Positions 23,138 through 34,525 of a stretch of 64,000 nt of DNA are shown piece after piece. The notes beneath the pieces are model-generated. The model had not been told where the DNA came from and ran no database searches. It worked only from the letters and a program-made list of their open reading frames with translations. Position 1 is the stretch's first letter, and each line of letters starts with the position of its first letter. This DNA comes from Pseudopithomyces maydicus (taxonomy: Eukaryota; Ascomycota; Dothideomycetes; Pleosporales; Didymosphaeriaceae), in contig JANTUC010000012.1 of assembly GCA_026873275.1 (NCBI GenBank), forward strand, positions 1,322,001 to 1,386,000, written 5' to 3'. The position numbers and the translations under genes are program-made.

Positions 23138-24342
23138 ATGAGTGAGAGGCAATCTCCTGGGAGGAACGAGAGATGGGCGGGCGATAATGCACCGTATCTT
23201 TTGTGTGAGTGTGTTGCTGATTCAGTGTATGGGTGTATATATGTATAATTGGGGCTAACCGAGGCCAGATTATGATTACACAAGTAGGTCCATTTGAAAA
23301 CGCTGAATCTATGGGGTTTAATCCTCAGCAGTAAATCGCCACGACATATACACACTAGCCGACTCCTCCCAATGGCTTGAAGACAACGTGCGTATATCCA
23401 TAGCTAAACACACAAGTTCATCTCCACTGACATCCCCCAGACAATAAATTTCTGGGCAGAGTACACTTTCCTCTCCCCATCTGAAATTACTAAACTCACC
23501 TTCCTCCACAGATACCTCACCCGCGAAGAGCTCGCCCGCTTCCCCAAAGCCAATATCGCATTCATGCCCACCAGCGCGGTCAGCCTCCTCAAAATCGCCG
23601 ACCAATCCATGTGCCGAGCCCAATTCTCCACCGCCAGCTTCACCGAAGAGCGCATAACCCACATCTTCCTCCCCGTCAACGACGACCGAATCGAAGACCA
23701 CACCACGGGCGCCACGTACCCCGTCGGCGGCCACTGGTCCCTGCTCGTGGTATCCCTAATCGACAACGTTGCATTCCACTACGACAGCATGCGTGGCCAC
23801 AATGGCCCGGACGCGCAACTGTTGACGCAAAAGATTCAGGGCGCGTTGCCCAAGCCGAGGGCACTGCGGTTCGTGCAGATGGATGTCAGGGATGCGCCGC
23901 AGCAGACGGATGGATCGAATTGTGGGACGTTTGTCTGCGTTATTATGAAGCATCTTTTGACCAAGAGGCTGCTGAGGGCGGATGCGAATCAGAAGATTTC
24001 GATGAGTAAGTGAGCCCGGGCAGGAAGGATCATGTAGACGTGGTTTTAGGCACCGTTTACAGAGGTTCTTATCCTACGTGGCAGGTGAACTAATCCGTTT
24101 CGTGGCAGGTATGCGTGGTCAAGATATAGACTACGAAGCGGCCCGAAAGACGATCCGCGATGTCATCGAGGAACGCAGGAATTATGCTATTAAGAATGAG
24201 TTAGTAATATCCTTTTTCCCGTTCCCCCTTTTTTACATATCTCAAGCACAACGCTTGAGTATCAGACTCTTCACTATCTGTAATACCATACTAATAGTTG
24301 AACAGTAGCTATAGCGATGATGGATGCCCACGGATAAAATAA
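23138..24342 (+). CDS. Ulp1/C48-family cysteine protease, SENP8/Nep-like (deneddylase)
   Basis: Likely removes NEDD8 (or SUMO) from proteins. The model has six exons: 23138-23204, 23329-23387, 23441-23460, 23512-24005, 24085-24199 and 24306-24342, giving 263 aa. The third exon is only 20 nt; the intron after it ends with a good TACTAAAC branch site and keeps WAEYLTREELARFPKANI in frame. Catalytic features are GGHWSLLVV (His), YDSMRG (Asp), and TDGSNCGTFVC (Cys). The N-terminal NAPYLL, HDIYTLADSSQWLEDN and INFWAE block matches the SENP8/Nep layout. The exact N-terminus (ATG at 23138) and the last exon are inferred from splice sites; without the last intron it would stop at 24308. Confidence 0.85.
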
Positions 24343-25132
24343 CGCCCTGGGCAGGCATAACAGTCTACATCACATACTCTCCGTACATCCATCCATCCAT
24401 CCATCCATCCATCCATCCATCCATCCATTCTTCACCTCGCCAATCCAGCTCTTCTACGCGAGCCTTTACATGCCCAACATGATCGCCTTTACCCCCGAGC
24501 TCTCGAGCAATCTGGCCAAACCTCCTCGAGATCCTAGAACGTCCACGACAAGGTTCGATCTGCTGAGAAAAAATAATCAGTATGGTGGTGCGTGGCATGT
24601 AGACTGGTGGGTTGGTGGATTAGCGGATTTCATCACTGTACTTGGCTTCAGCGCCATTGTTGGAGTTGTCTTGCTTTACATTGGGGCTTCTTTAGTTATC
24701 CATTTTTCTTCCTCCCTGTTTTATTTGCTCGCTACTTGTTATTGTTTTGTGACTTCTGCAGCGTTTCAGGGTGCGTAGTTGCATGGTCAGCGGTGCATCT
24801 GCATGGAGTGTATGTATCAGGATGGTGGTATATGTATATGTACAATCTGATTTTTTATATGGATGCATACATGTCACGGGTTGAAGCAGGGTGAGCCATT
24901 GGGTGAATCGTTATATTGGCTATCCAGGAGTAGGGTAGCAAGATGGTCTAGGATGAACTAGATTACTGCTGCCCTGGTAACTGGGTTTGTGCCGTTGTGT
25001 GGGAATGGGGTTGTTTCATATGTTCAGCTCGAGGTTGAGCGTGCTTGAACCGGTCCGGTACAGAGACATGTACCCATCTAGTCGACTGAATTAGGAGCTG
25101 GAGAAGTGGACTTTTATTGGTGAAACGGTCTC
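24343..25132. repeat. Spacer with (CATC)n microsatellite
   Basis: The (CATC)n tract runs about 24385-24428. A 102-codon plus ORF at 24470-24778 encodes a hydrophobic tail, but there is no domain or conserved feature I can name. Otherwise nothing is recognised. Confidence 0.6.
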
Positions 25133-26096
25133 TTAGGACTCTTGAGACTCTTGGGTTGGGTTAGATGATGTGTTAGATGTAATGAATTGATTGAGTACTT
25201 ACTAGTGGCCTCTTGATTGTCAGAAGGACCATCTCCCCATTTGCGATATACATTGTGGTACCAGGTAAGGCCAATGATGTAGCGGTCCTTGAACACTTCC
25301 GGTTGTACATCTAGAAACTCTTGCTGGAACATGACCGAGGATGCAAAATCGTGATTGCGTAGGATTGCAGCGGTCAGGAAGATATTGTTGAGTTCAGTGT
25401 GCTGGGGTGATTGTTTGTGACGACCGACTTCGCGGAGTGCCTCCCAAAACTCAGATTTGCCACATTGTTCTTTGGACAGACGCTGACGAATGTGTGCCAG
25501 GACCATGCTTTTCAGCAGGAAATCTTGGAAATATTCAGCAGCATCGTACATCTTGACGAGAACCATCAAGGTGGATATATGGAATACTTCCGCACGGCGT
25601 GCAAAGTCGGCTGAGGTGATGCGCTTCACGTCCGGGATATCCACACGGAGGCTTAAGAAATACCAAAGTACGCGGTCGAGAATATAGGGCTCTACAGATT
25701 TGATCGGAAGAGACACTAATCTATGCGAATGGGGAGCTTTAGAATCAAAATTTAGCGAGCGCAAAGATTAGAAATTGGGTTTCGTCGGGATCACTTACCT
25801 TCCAGCTATCCTCAAACCGCCATTTGACCAAGCCAGACGTCTGAGTGCACACTGGAAGCCACATATCCCAATTGTACCCAGGGCAGGTAAAGGTGATCAA
25901 GCCGGCTTTTCGGTTTTGAGCCTGGTAGAGCGGCCTCCTTGGTACAGTTAGCTGGTAGTCAAAATACAAATCCCACCAGCGGGGCAACCAACTCTTTCAC
26001 AACTAGATCCAACTCTGCGGAAGGGTACATAATGTCATTTTTCAACACCCCATCATCAAGATGCTTCTTCGCCCAGTCACTTAGATCGGGCGGCAT
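25133..26096 (-). CDS. BTB/POZ-like fungal protein of unknown function, frame break
   Basis: Exons in gene order: 25977-26096, 25799-25921, 25203-25736 and 25133-25149, about 264 aa. The start MPPDLSDWAKKHLDDGVLKN is followed by RKAGLITFTCPGYNWDMWLP and SGLVKWRFEDSWK, then PYILDRVLWYFLSL and FARRAEVFHISTLMVLVKMY. This layout resembles fungal BTB-like proteins, where a helix pair such as AEVYxLADKY follows the fold. The first intron is a clean 55 nt with a GCTAAC branch site. The third exon is out of phase by one base; one more C in the C4 run (G on plus, 25731-25734) gives SWKLPHSHRLVSLPIKS and repairs it. The last exon is 17 nt. The function is unknown, and the BTB match is by pattern only. 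Confidence 0.55.
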
Positions 26097-26728
26097 CGCG
26101 GGAGACTGGTGTGTTGTATGTCGTGCGAGAGCAGATGGAGTGGCGATGGCGACAACAGATGCGTCGGCGTTATTTTGTACGGCAGCAGTCCATTTATTAC
26201 ACCGGCACGGTCACTTCTGCCTATCATCGACTAGGTTGCGGGGTAGGGTTGAGTTCTCTCATTTCACAAAAATAATAGTGTTATGTCAAGTGAAGGTAGG
26301 TACAGAGAGATCTGATGTTCCGCTTTCAACCCCGAATTCAACACCTCATTGGACGATATAAACTGAGCCACGATACAAATAGTTTCTTCTTTCCTAAAGG
26401 CCTATGATACATGGGATAGCTGATATGAGCGCAAGATTGATCATATATAGTCTGTAGCTAGCACCATGGCTAGTAATTGACACTTGGAAAATTCATGAGA
26501 CGAGAGTTCAACAAAGTCTTCAGGTACAATCCCTGAGTTGACATTTATTAACCGCATCAATATATCATCATAACCCAGTAAGAAAGTGTTATATATGTAA
26601 TGGATCAGCTGGACTGTTGAGTCTCAAACATGAAGACGTACAAATATTACATATAGATCAATCACGCAAAGATCCACCGAGAATCTTTCCCAACACTCCA
26701 ATTGATTAGTTGATATAAGATAACTCGA
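26097..26728. other. A/T-rich spacer
   Basis: About 630 bp of A/T-rich sequence between two minus-strand genes. It includes the BTB-like gene promoter and the GNAT 3' UTR. No gene or repeat is seen. Confidence 0.4.
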
Positions 26729-27507
26729 TTAGATCTTAACATCATCAATCCACCTCAAAAACAGCAATCTGCTTCGCCAACCCCCAGGACTCACCTCATC
26801 CCCCTCCCAAACCATCTTCTCCCTCTCCACAAATCCCTCCTTCAAATACACCCTCATCCCCATAGGCGGCCCCACAACTCCCTGCCCAATCCCATTCAAT
26901 CGACTATACTCCAACCCCCACCTCACCAGCTTACTCCCATGGCCCTTGCCCCAATACGCCGGATGCGTAACTAACATATCCAGCTCCACCAACCTATCAA
27001 ACCCACACCTCTCCCGTGCCTCCCTCTCAATCCCAATCATTGCCTCCGCATGTCCCCGATGCCAGTCCCTCGTCCTCACCTCTGGTGCCTCGGGAAACAT
27101 CGCACCTTCCAGCACCTTCCCCTCACCCTGCCTCCACGCTCGCCCGCGCTCGGCGCCTACCTTCCAAACTGCAATGGCGACGGGGACTTGGTCGCCAGCT
27201 TGGACTTCCTCGCCCAGACGCGTGGTTACGCCCTCGGGGAAGTGGGCTTCTGTCTTAGAGCGCTCGGAGGGGATGAATGCGTCGGTGGCGACGAGGGTTA
27301 CGTACTGGGGGTCTTGGAGGTAGGTGATTGACCAGGCGGTGTACTGGGCGAGCATGTCCTCGGGGTATTGGGGGTAGTAGGGGCGGTACCATTTTGTGTT
27401 TGGGGAGTAGTGGAAGGAGGAGACGAAGAGGAGGCCGAGGCGGGGGATGTCGGATGGGAGGGCGGGACGGACTGAGGGGGGAGGGGAGGGTGCTGGATTG
27501 TGGACAT
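26729..27507 (-). CDS. GNAT-family N-acetyltransferase, N-terminal frame break
   Basis: Acetyl-CoA-dependent acyltransferase of unknown substrate, about 259 aa. The C-terminal GNAT core is clear: LVTHPAYWGKGHGSKLVRWG carries the acetyl-CoA-binding Q/RxxGxG-like loop, followed by VYLKEGFVEREKMVWEGDE. The N-terminal VRPALPSDIPRLGLLFVSSF is a typical GNAT start but lies in a different frame from the ATG at 27507 (MSTIQHPPLP). One more C in the C6 run (G on plus, 27476-27481) makes MSTIQHPPLPPSVRPALPSD continuous. No upstream intron with a proper donor fits as well. A fungal-type single-exon GNAT, probably cytosolic. Confidence 0.75.
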
Positions 27508-28219
27508 GGTGGTGGGTTGGGAGGATGGGTTGGTTAGATTGAGATTGTGTTGTTTTATCTTCTTTTTTTTAAGGCAATTTGTACTGTTCGGTTACTTTAT
27601 TGATATGTTAATGTCTTGGGGCATGAATGGCTGCTTGGTACTCCGTGTGATAGTCTACTCCGACAGGCCGCTTAGGACTTAGTGCAAACAAGGATGTAGG
27701 GTTGCCTTGATCACTGCTGTGCATTTGATCTGATCTGACCATTTGCGGTATGTATCCAGGGCGTCCAATCACATAGAAGACCAATCAGACCTTAGTGGTG
27801 ACATTGTAGCTGGGTACTATTATCTAAACGTGGTTACTGAACTACGACGAAGATCTCGATCGCTTTTCAATGCCATTTGCACGAAATGATTTGTGAAACC
27901 ATCAGTATCGCCGTGTCAGTTCTGTTAGGATACGCCGATGAGCGTACTAGCGGCTGGATTTGAAACAATCCCGAACGAATCAATGGGTATAGTTTCGTCG
28001 TTCTCAAATTTCATTTCATAACTCATGACATCATCATCCTATCCCATAAGCAACTCCGAAGCCTGTCATCTCTATTCCCAAGTAATCTTTTCCAGTGTAG
28101 GCTATTCGAGACGTCGCCGTTGTAGAATTCCGTGTTCACGCCAGCCAATGAACCATGATTTCCTTCGTCTATATCGTCACAGACCCTACACCATCATATA
28201 GCCTCCCGTAGACTGTGTA
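27508..28219. other. Spacer between GNAT and membrane-protein genes
   Basis: About 710 bp, no supported gene. It has a T-run at about 27564-27571 near the GNAT start. Otherwise plain intergenic sequence. Confidence 0.4.
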
Positions 28220-28938
28220 TCACCAAAATCTCAATACCCACGCAAAGATGCACCACATCACGTAACCCACCAGCCCAATCGCAACAGCCATCGCAACCAT
28301 GACCCGTCTCCGCATCTCAAACGCATCGCTTATCTCCAGCCTCGCAATTTTCCTGATCTTCTTGTGAAGATGCCACGACTTTCGTTTCCGCTTATCCTTC
28401 CCTCGGCGCTGGTCTGGATTCAGTGCATCGGGCGGCATGACGTGCGTGGTTGACCCCCGGCGATCCCATTTCGAGTCGCCCGGATCTTGATACGGATCTG
28501 GGTCGAGGAAGTTGAAGAGGGTGGAGTTCTTGGTGCGAGTTATGGCGTTTTGCGTGTCGACGAGGAAGAGCGAGATGAGGAAGGAGACGAAGAGGAAGGG
28601 GGTTACGATGATCTGGAGGAAATTAGTATATTGGGGAGTGGTTGTTGATGCAGTAGAAAAACAAGTTGATTATGACGATAGGTTATCGATTTCTTAGGGA
28701 TATAAGTGATCGGAGTACATACCCTCTTGTAGAGAGGTTCCTCGGAGCCCTGGGCGTCACTTGGCGTAGACAGTGGTGGATTAGCGAAGGCATGATTTGC
28801 CGGATCGCCTAATTGCAGAAAAGGGTCATTCGAATCCCTCTTCCTATGCCTCTTTTTGACGGATGGAGGAGAAGGCGGAGGACTAGGCGGGAATTGATTG
28901 TGAACATGATGATGGCGTTGCCGCGATTGAGTATCCAT
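28220..28938 (-). CDS. Conserved fungal two-helix membrane protein of unknown function
   Basis: Exons 28723-28938 and 28220-28612 encode 202 aa. The N-terminal quarter is basic and proline-rich (PPSPPPSPPSVKKRHRKRD). Two hydrophobic segments are visible: IIVTPFLFVSFLISLFLV, immediately after the splice, and MVAMAVAIGLVGYVMWCIFA near the C-terminus. A charged linker between them includes KRKRKSWHLHKKIRKIA. This suggests an integral membrane protein with both ends on the same side. I do not recognise the family. Splice sites are good (gtatgt...ctccag) and the downstream frame is open to a natural stop. Confidence 0.7.
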
Positions 28939-30016
28939 TGTCCGTTAATTGCTTATTGTTGCAACCAAACGCCGAATGTAGAGAGAGCATAGACTTCAGA
29001 GAACCGAACATGCAATGGCCAATACTGTGTCTGCACAACGAATTGGGAATGTGATGAGAGACTCCAGGTCGCGCAGTGCGTTTGTACCTCCTCTTTGCTT
29101 TGTCTGCGGGTCCACGCGCGTCATTCCGTGGGTCCCGCGAGCTGCTACGGCGGCCGAGAGAGCTAGTTACCGCACCGACGGTCGCACGACCTTGTTCTTA
29201 TTCTGGAGTTGTGGGCCAGCCAGACCGTGTGGAATCCCCAGTAGTATTCTACCGTGGTCTAGCGAGAGACGTCACAATTTCTTCTAGCTTGAATTTGCAG
29301 ATCGCGCGGAACTTGGGAGAGTAGCACCCGGACTATTGTAGGTAGGAGTCGGGGCAATGTAGCTCCCACGTCGGCGACTCGGAGAGTTGCCGGAGGGATC
29401 CTATGCGCCGAAAGAAGACACTACAGTGAATGTTTCCAGCATAACGAATGGTAATCTGTGTCGACCGACGCCTCGCGGAAACTCCGAGTTGCGGAAATCA
29501 GAGGTGGTGATGGAGTATATGGCGGACTTAATGCAAGTCCACCATGCTGCCCAGCAATTTATCCCTGTGCGCATCCGCCATATTCGCAACGCCTACCCCA
29601 TTAGGGCTCATGTGCTTCCTTCAGCCCTTGTAACAGCGTGTTCACTGCTGCCTAAGGGTGTATTTGATTGCTGACGCGCCCCCAAGCGAAGCGAGCCTGC
29701 CTTCCTTCCGATTTTTAGATCTTACAAAGAAATCTTGGCTTAGTCAGTCGACCTGGACGAAAAACGGCGGGGGACGCACCAAACGTACCTCCACTGTTCA
29801 CTCTCTCTGACCACAGTTCTGACAATTCTACTTGCTTTCCCGTGTTCCGGATCGTACGAGCTCGATTTTCTGAGCGTGGGTTGGGCCTCCCTCTTGTGTT
29901 GTTGGCTGTCGAAGTGTACGGACCCTTTCGGACGAACGACTGTGAAGAGCTAGGGCTAGGGCTGGGCGACTTGGATCGAGGAACGTTTCTGCTTAAGGCA
30001 GAAGTTGGCCTACAGG
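28939..30016. promoter_or_regulatory. Divergent promoter region upstream of the zinc-cluster regulator
   Basis: About 1.08 kb between the minus-strand membrane protein and the plus-strand regulator. A plus ORF at 29387-29674 and short ORFs at 29015-29324 lack recognisable features and are not called. Confidence 0.35.
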
Positions 30017-32745
30017 ATGCCGAAAGAAGAAAGTTTGCCTATGAGGAAGAAGATGAGGAAGGGGACGCACAGTTGTTTTGAGTGTATGTGCCCGTTCAAT
30101 ATCGCCTCCTAATTTACGAACCGCACTCCCTTCACTTCACGACACTGTTCTTTTGTCTCTCTTCCACGTATAGTTCGCTTCCCTCGGGTGCTTAGGGCAT
30201 TTCTACTGATCGTTGCCCCCAAACTCCATTACTTTTCGTCCAGGCCTGACTCCGCCTAACCAAAAACAGGTCGTCGTCGAAAGATCAGATGCATCTTTCC
30301 CCCGACAATCAAAACGTCTGTTCAGAGTGCTTTGCACGCGGCAGTCGCTGCATAGACCAAGAACATGCCGATCCAGAGGTTGTCGTTGACCACAGGAAGA
30401 ACCTCCGCGAGCGGGTGTCGCGACTAGAGGCCCTTGTCGACTCCCTTCTTGAAGAAAAGACAGAAAGAAGTACATCCGACTCTGTCTCTCTCTCCAACTC
30501 TGTATCAAAGACACCGAAGAGTACCACCAAGGATCAATTCCCAGCTACCCCTCTCTCATCGGAAGCTTCTTCCATCAACGTACTGCGAGAGGTGCAACGA
30601 GCACCATCGGACCGCGGCCATCATGTCCCCATCCTCTCTATCTTCGAGGATGCCCTCAATGATGCCGAGGAACGCATCAAAGCACGCATGGAGCCTCTTC
30701 GGAGAGACTCCAATAATCCATCAGGCTCGGCCGAACGCTATACGTTGAGCTACACCAACCCCGGCGATGTCATGGAAGATAACAATTCCTTCGGTCAGCA
30801 AGCTAAGAAGGACCGCACAAAGAGGGCGTTACTCGCCATGCTCCCTCCATATGAACAGCTTAATAAGATCCTCAACAGCAACGGTGAGTGGTGGCAGACA
30901 TGGCGTCGGAAGTGTAGTGGTACATCTTCCAGCGATGAGACCTTGCCGCAGTTTGCATCCAGGGCTTTGGCATCTGGCAATATCGGTTCGATAGGCACTG
31001 TCGTGCTGTCAGTTGGTATCTGCTCAGACGACGAGAAGGAAGTCGAGCGATACATTGAAGCTATCGATCGATGGGTGCTTGCAGACGATGAATATGCAGC
31101 AACGCTGGAAGGTATGGAGTGTCTGATTCTGAAGTCAAAGTGGTATGCAGACGTCGGGCAACCGCGCCGCGCATGGCTTTCGTACCGAAAAGGCTTGATG
31201 TACACACAACTTATGGTATGTATCATAATATCTCCACATAAAACAATAACTTTCAACGGAACTAATGTTCTTCAGGGTCTACATCGAAAGCGCACCACCT
31301 CCGTAGCGCATGAGTCCATCTGGTGGGCCCTCTATCACGGCGACCGCTTCCTCTCTTTGCTCCTCGGTCTCCCGTACGGCATTTCGGACAGCCATTGCGA
31401 CCTGAGCCTCCCAGATCTGAGCAACGGTCCCTACATTGCGCCGCTGAACTTTATGAACAAAGTCTCCATCCTCGCTGGCAAGGTCATCGACCGCAACCAA
31501 GGCATCGCCGAGCAATCTTTCGCCTGGGCCCTCCAGATCGATCAAGAGCTAGAGGACCTATACAAGAGACTGGACCCAGCCTGGCTCGAGTACTCGGAGC
31601 TCCTCGCTGACATCGAATCGAACGCGGCCGAGCTTCGCGAACGGCTAATGGCGCAGATGGTATACCACCAGATCCGCGTCTACCTCCACCTTCCCTTCAT
31701 GCTCAAGTCAGCCGTAAACAGCAGATTCACCTATAGCCGCACCGCATGCGTCAACGGCTCCCGCGAGGTCCTCAAACTCTACCAGGCGCTCCGAACCGGC
31801 GAAGTGCAACCCCTCTACGAATGCAAAGCCATCGACTTCATAGGCTTTACCTCCGCCGTGCTCATCGTCCTCGGCCTCTTCAACTACGGCGCCACAAACA
31901 CCCCCTCTCCCCGCTCACCCGCGAGTCCGACATTCGCCTCATCGAAATCTCAATCGACATCTTCCGCCGCGCGTCCTCGGAGAAGGGCGGCAAGGTCGCC
32001 CTCCAGTCCGCCGAGGTCCTCGAGAAGATGCTCCTCAAGTTCAAGACGGAAATGATGCCCGGCGGCACTGGCGACCTCGGCCGACCCGAAGACTGCCCCG
32101 CCGCATCGGAATTCATAATCCCCTACTTCGGAACGCTGCAGATAAAGCGCGGCGGCCGCCCTGTCTGCCAGTCCGACCCGGAGAACGCAGAGCTCCAACA
32201 GCAGTGGCGTGCAGACGCGAAGAACACCATCCCGCCCTCCCAAAACACCTCGATCTCAAAGTCGAAATCCCCCTCCCACCCCCTCTCTTCACCCCCCGCT
32301 CCAACCCCGGCTCCACCACCGGCGGCGACTTCTTCTCGCACGCCCCCTCGCACTCCACCCCAGGCCTCGTCACGCCCTCCTCGACCACCAACACCAACAC
32401 CACCCCTCGCCCAACCAACCCTCCCAAGCCACCGGCGGCTTCACCGACCCCTTCATCTCCTACGACGGCTTCTACAACTGGGGCGCTGCGCTCGACACGC
32501 AGAGCACGTCGGGCTCCGCGACGGGCACGCAGATCAACGACGACAGCCTGAACAACTTCCCGCTGCCGACGAATAACTTCTCGTGGCAGAATATGCCCAT
32601 GGATATCGATCAGGATTGGAGCTGGTTTTTGAATGATGGGGGGAATGAGGCGGGGGCGGGAGGCCTGGCGGGGAGTGGGAATGCGGTGGGGAATGCGGTG
32701 AGTGCGGAGCAGTTTGCGCAGCAGGGGTTTGTGGGGTTTGGTTAG
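30017..32745 (+). CDS. Zn(II)2Cys6 transcription factor with fungal-specific domain, several frame breaks
   Basis: Fungal DNA-binding regulator, about 828 aa after the breaks are allowed for. Exons 30017-30083, 30270-31215 and 31276-32745; the second intron is in frame. The zinc cluster spans the first splice: SCFECRRRKIRC, then NVCSECFARGSRC, with all six Cys. A helix with LRERVSRLEALVDSLLEE is the dimerisation coiled coil. The middle has fungal-TF-domain features (ESIWWALYHGDRFLSLLLGL, YHQIRVYLHLPFMLKS). Frame breaks lie at C5 30299-30303, C5 31901-31905, A4 near 32241-32244 and C3 near 32424-32432. Each is consistent with one missing base, and wobble C-bias shows the intended frame between them. 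The C-terminus (SYDGFYNWGAALDTQ, DIDQDWSWFLND) looks like an acidic activation region. The target genes are unknown. Confidence 0.85.
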
Positions 32746-33058
32746 GGTAGATAGGTAGGTAGGGGGAGGGGAGGGAGGAAGTGAGGTGTGTATGATATGA
32801 TATTAGATGAGATGAGAGGGGGAGAAGTGTGGGATGACGCTCGTTGGTACACGATTTTGTTTTGTTAGATATCCCGGTATGTAGACGCTACATAGCAGCC
32901 CCATCTCCGCTACTGCGAAGGCAATGAAAGTTCCACAATAGTATAAATTTTCCCAAAATGTGGTGAATGTGTCTTTAGGATTAGATCGTCAAGGCAATAT
33001 GCTACCAGAAATCTATATAGTTAAAGCCCCAGCCTAAACATATACGTCTAGGCGCAGT
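32746..33058. terminator. Convergent 3' region between regulator and ARPC1
   Basis: A 313-bp spacer between a plus-strand and a minus-strand gene, so it holds both 3' ends. It is G/A-rich after the regulator stop, then A/T-rich. No specific terminator motif can be fixed. Confidence 0.3.
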
Positions 33059-34204
33059 CTACAACGTCCAGATGACCACCCTGCCGTCGACGCCGCTCGA
33101 GCTGATCTTGGTGACCTGGCCGCCGCTCTCCTCAAAGGCCCTGATGGTAGAGATGGTGTTCTGGTGAACCGTCTTCAGCTTGGTGTCATCCTTGGTGCTA
33201 CCCTTGAGATCCATCTGCTTGAACATGTTCAAGGCCGACTCTTCCCTGGAGTCCTGCACGCCGGGCCGTCCCTGGCTCTCCAAGCTACCAGCCAGCTGCC
33301 AGCCGTTCTCGTCGCCCTGCAAGCGGTAGGCCTCGCAGTTGTACCCAGCAGCGATGATCTCGGACTCGGTGGACCAGACGAGCGACATGAAGGGCAGGAC
33401 CTGGGTGCTGATGCTGACAACAGCGCGGGGAGGTGCGTCGGGTGCAGAGGGGTACACGACGGTGAGGGTAGAGTCGTGTGCCGCGAAAGCGAGGGCATTT
33501 CCAGAGGGTGAGAAAGCAACGCTGTGGATCCAACCTGCGGTGTTGTTCAAGAACTCGCCGCACACTGTGTTGAACGGCAGGCGCTCTCCCCATGCCGAGG
33601 GCTCGGGGCGCTCATCGACGCCCTTTACGAAAGCAGACAAGACGCGAGCGTGGCCGTCGGTGGAGCCGGCTGCGAGCAGCACCGAGTTCGGGTGCCAGGC
33701 GACGGCGGTGATGGTGGAGCGGATGGGCTTCTTGATGTGCTTAGACACCCACCAGTTGTCTTCCTCCTCGAAGTAGCAGACGGGGACGAGGCGGGCGCCG
33801 GAGCCAACGGCGAACTTGGTCTCGGAGGGTGCCCAGCGGACGCACGTGGCGGCACGGTTGATGCGGAGGAGCACAAGGGTGGGCTTCCAGCCCTCGGGGG
33901 TGGGCTCCCAGACGTATGCGTTGCGGTCTACCCGTACTGATTAGCTACCTGATGTGCTCCCAGCTGCTTGCCAAGTGGTACCTTGCGAGCACGTCACGAT
34001 CTTGCCGCTCTTGGGCGCAATATCAACACCCGTGACGGTCTTGTCATGGCCGGTAAGCTCGTCCTGAAGCGTGTACTTGTTTCCAGAGCGCTGGTACAGG
34101 TCGACGATGTTCTCGCGGGCCACGGCGAGTGTCTGGCGGTCGGCGGAGAAGGAGTGGTCCGCAACCGGTTGGTGGAAGAGGTGGTGGACTTCTGGGGGAG
34201 ACAT
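33059..34204 (-). CDS. ARC40: Arp2/3 complex subunit 1 (ARPC1, Arc40)
   Basis: WD40 beta-propeller subunit of the Arp2/3 complex, which nucleates branched actin at the cortex and endocytic patches. Exons 33982-34204 and 33059-33927, 363 aa, normal for the family. The N-terminus MSPPEVHHLFHQPVADHSFS precedes the repeats LTGHDKTVTGVDIAPKSGKI, NAYVWEPTPEGWKPTLVLLR, AATCVRWAPSETKFAVGSGA, STITAVAWHPNSVLLAAGST and WIHSVAFSPSGNALAFAAHD. The C-terminal TKISSSGVDGRVVIWTL closes the propeller. A conserved acidic/hydrophobic insert (SREESALNMFKQMDLKG) is typical of ARPC1. It is head to head with mS41; only 321 bp separate the starts. Confidence 0.95.
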
Positions 34205-34525
34205 TGCGACGAGATTGAAGCAATAGGAGACTCTCTACTACTGCAATGCGCGGCTGAGAGGAGGGTGGATGGTGCTGGAACTGGTGCTGGAGCTTGGTTG
34301 CGGGCTGGAGGGGCACCGGCGCTGCTCCGCTGCCGTGATGTCGGCGCGCACGGCCACGGCTTGGCACCTCCGAAAAGTTCACGAGACGGACGGCGCAGGC
34401 GTCCAAAGCTCTATCCAAGATCGGCACGTCGGCGCGCGGCATTACGCTCTTTATGTACAGTACGGGTGCTTCCTACCGAGCTCTGGAATATCTGGATACT
34501 TACAATTCGCCCAGCAGCCGCCACA
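34205..34525. promoter_or_regulatory. Bidirectional promoter ARPC1/mS41
   Basis: A 321-bp spacer between two diverging start codons. It must supply both promoters or include upstream 5' UTR. No TATA box is obvious. Confidence 0.45.

Noticed and set aside
22697..23152. 151-codon minus-strand ORF
   Set aside because: It overlaps the first exon of the protease on the other strand and has no domain or biased codon use.
24470..24778. 102-codon plus-strand ORF with a hydrophobic C-terminal half
   Set aside because: It lies right after a CATC microsatellite, has no homologous-looking motif, and could be chance.
29387..29674. 95-codon plus-strand ORF
   Set aside because: No motif and it lies in the promoter of the zinc-cluster gene.
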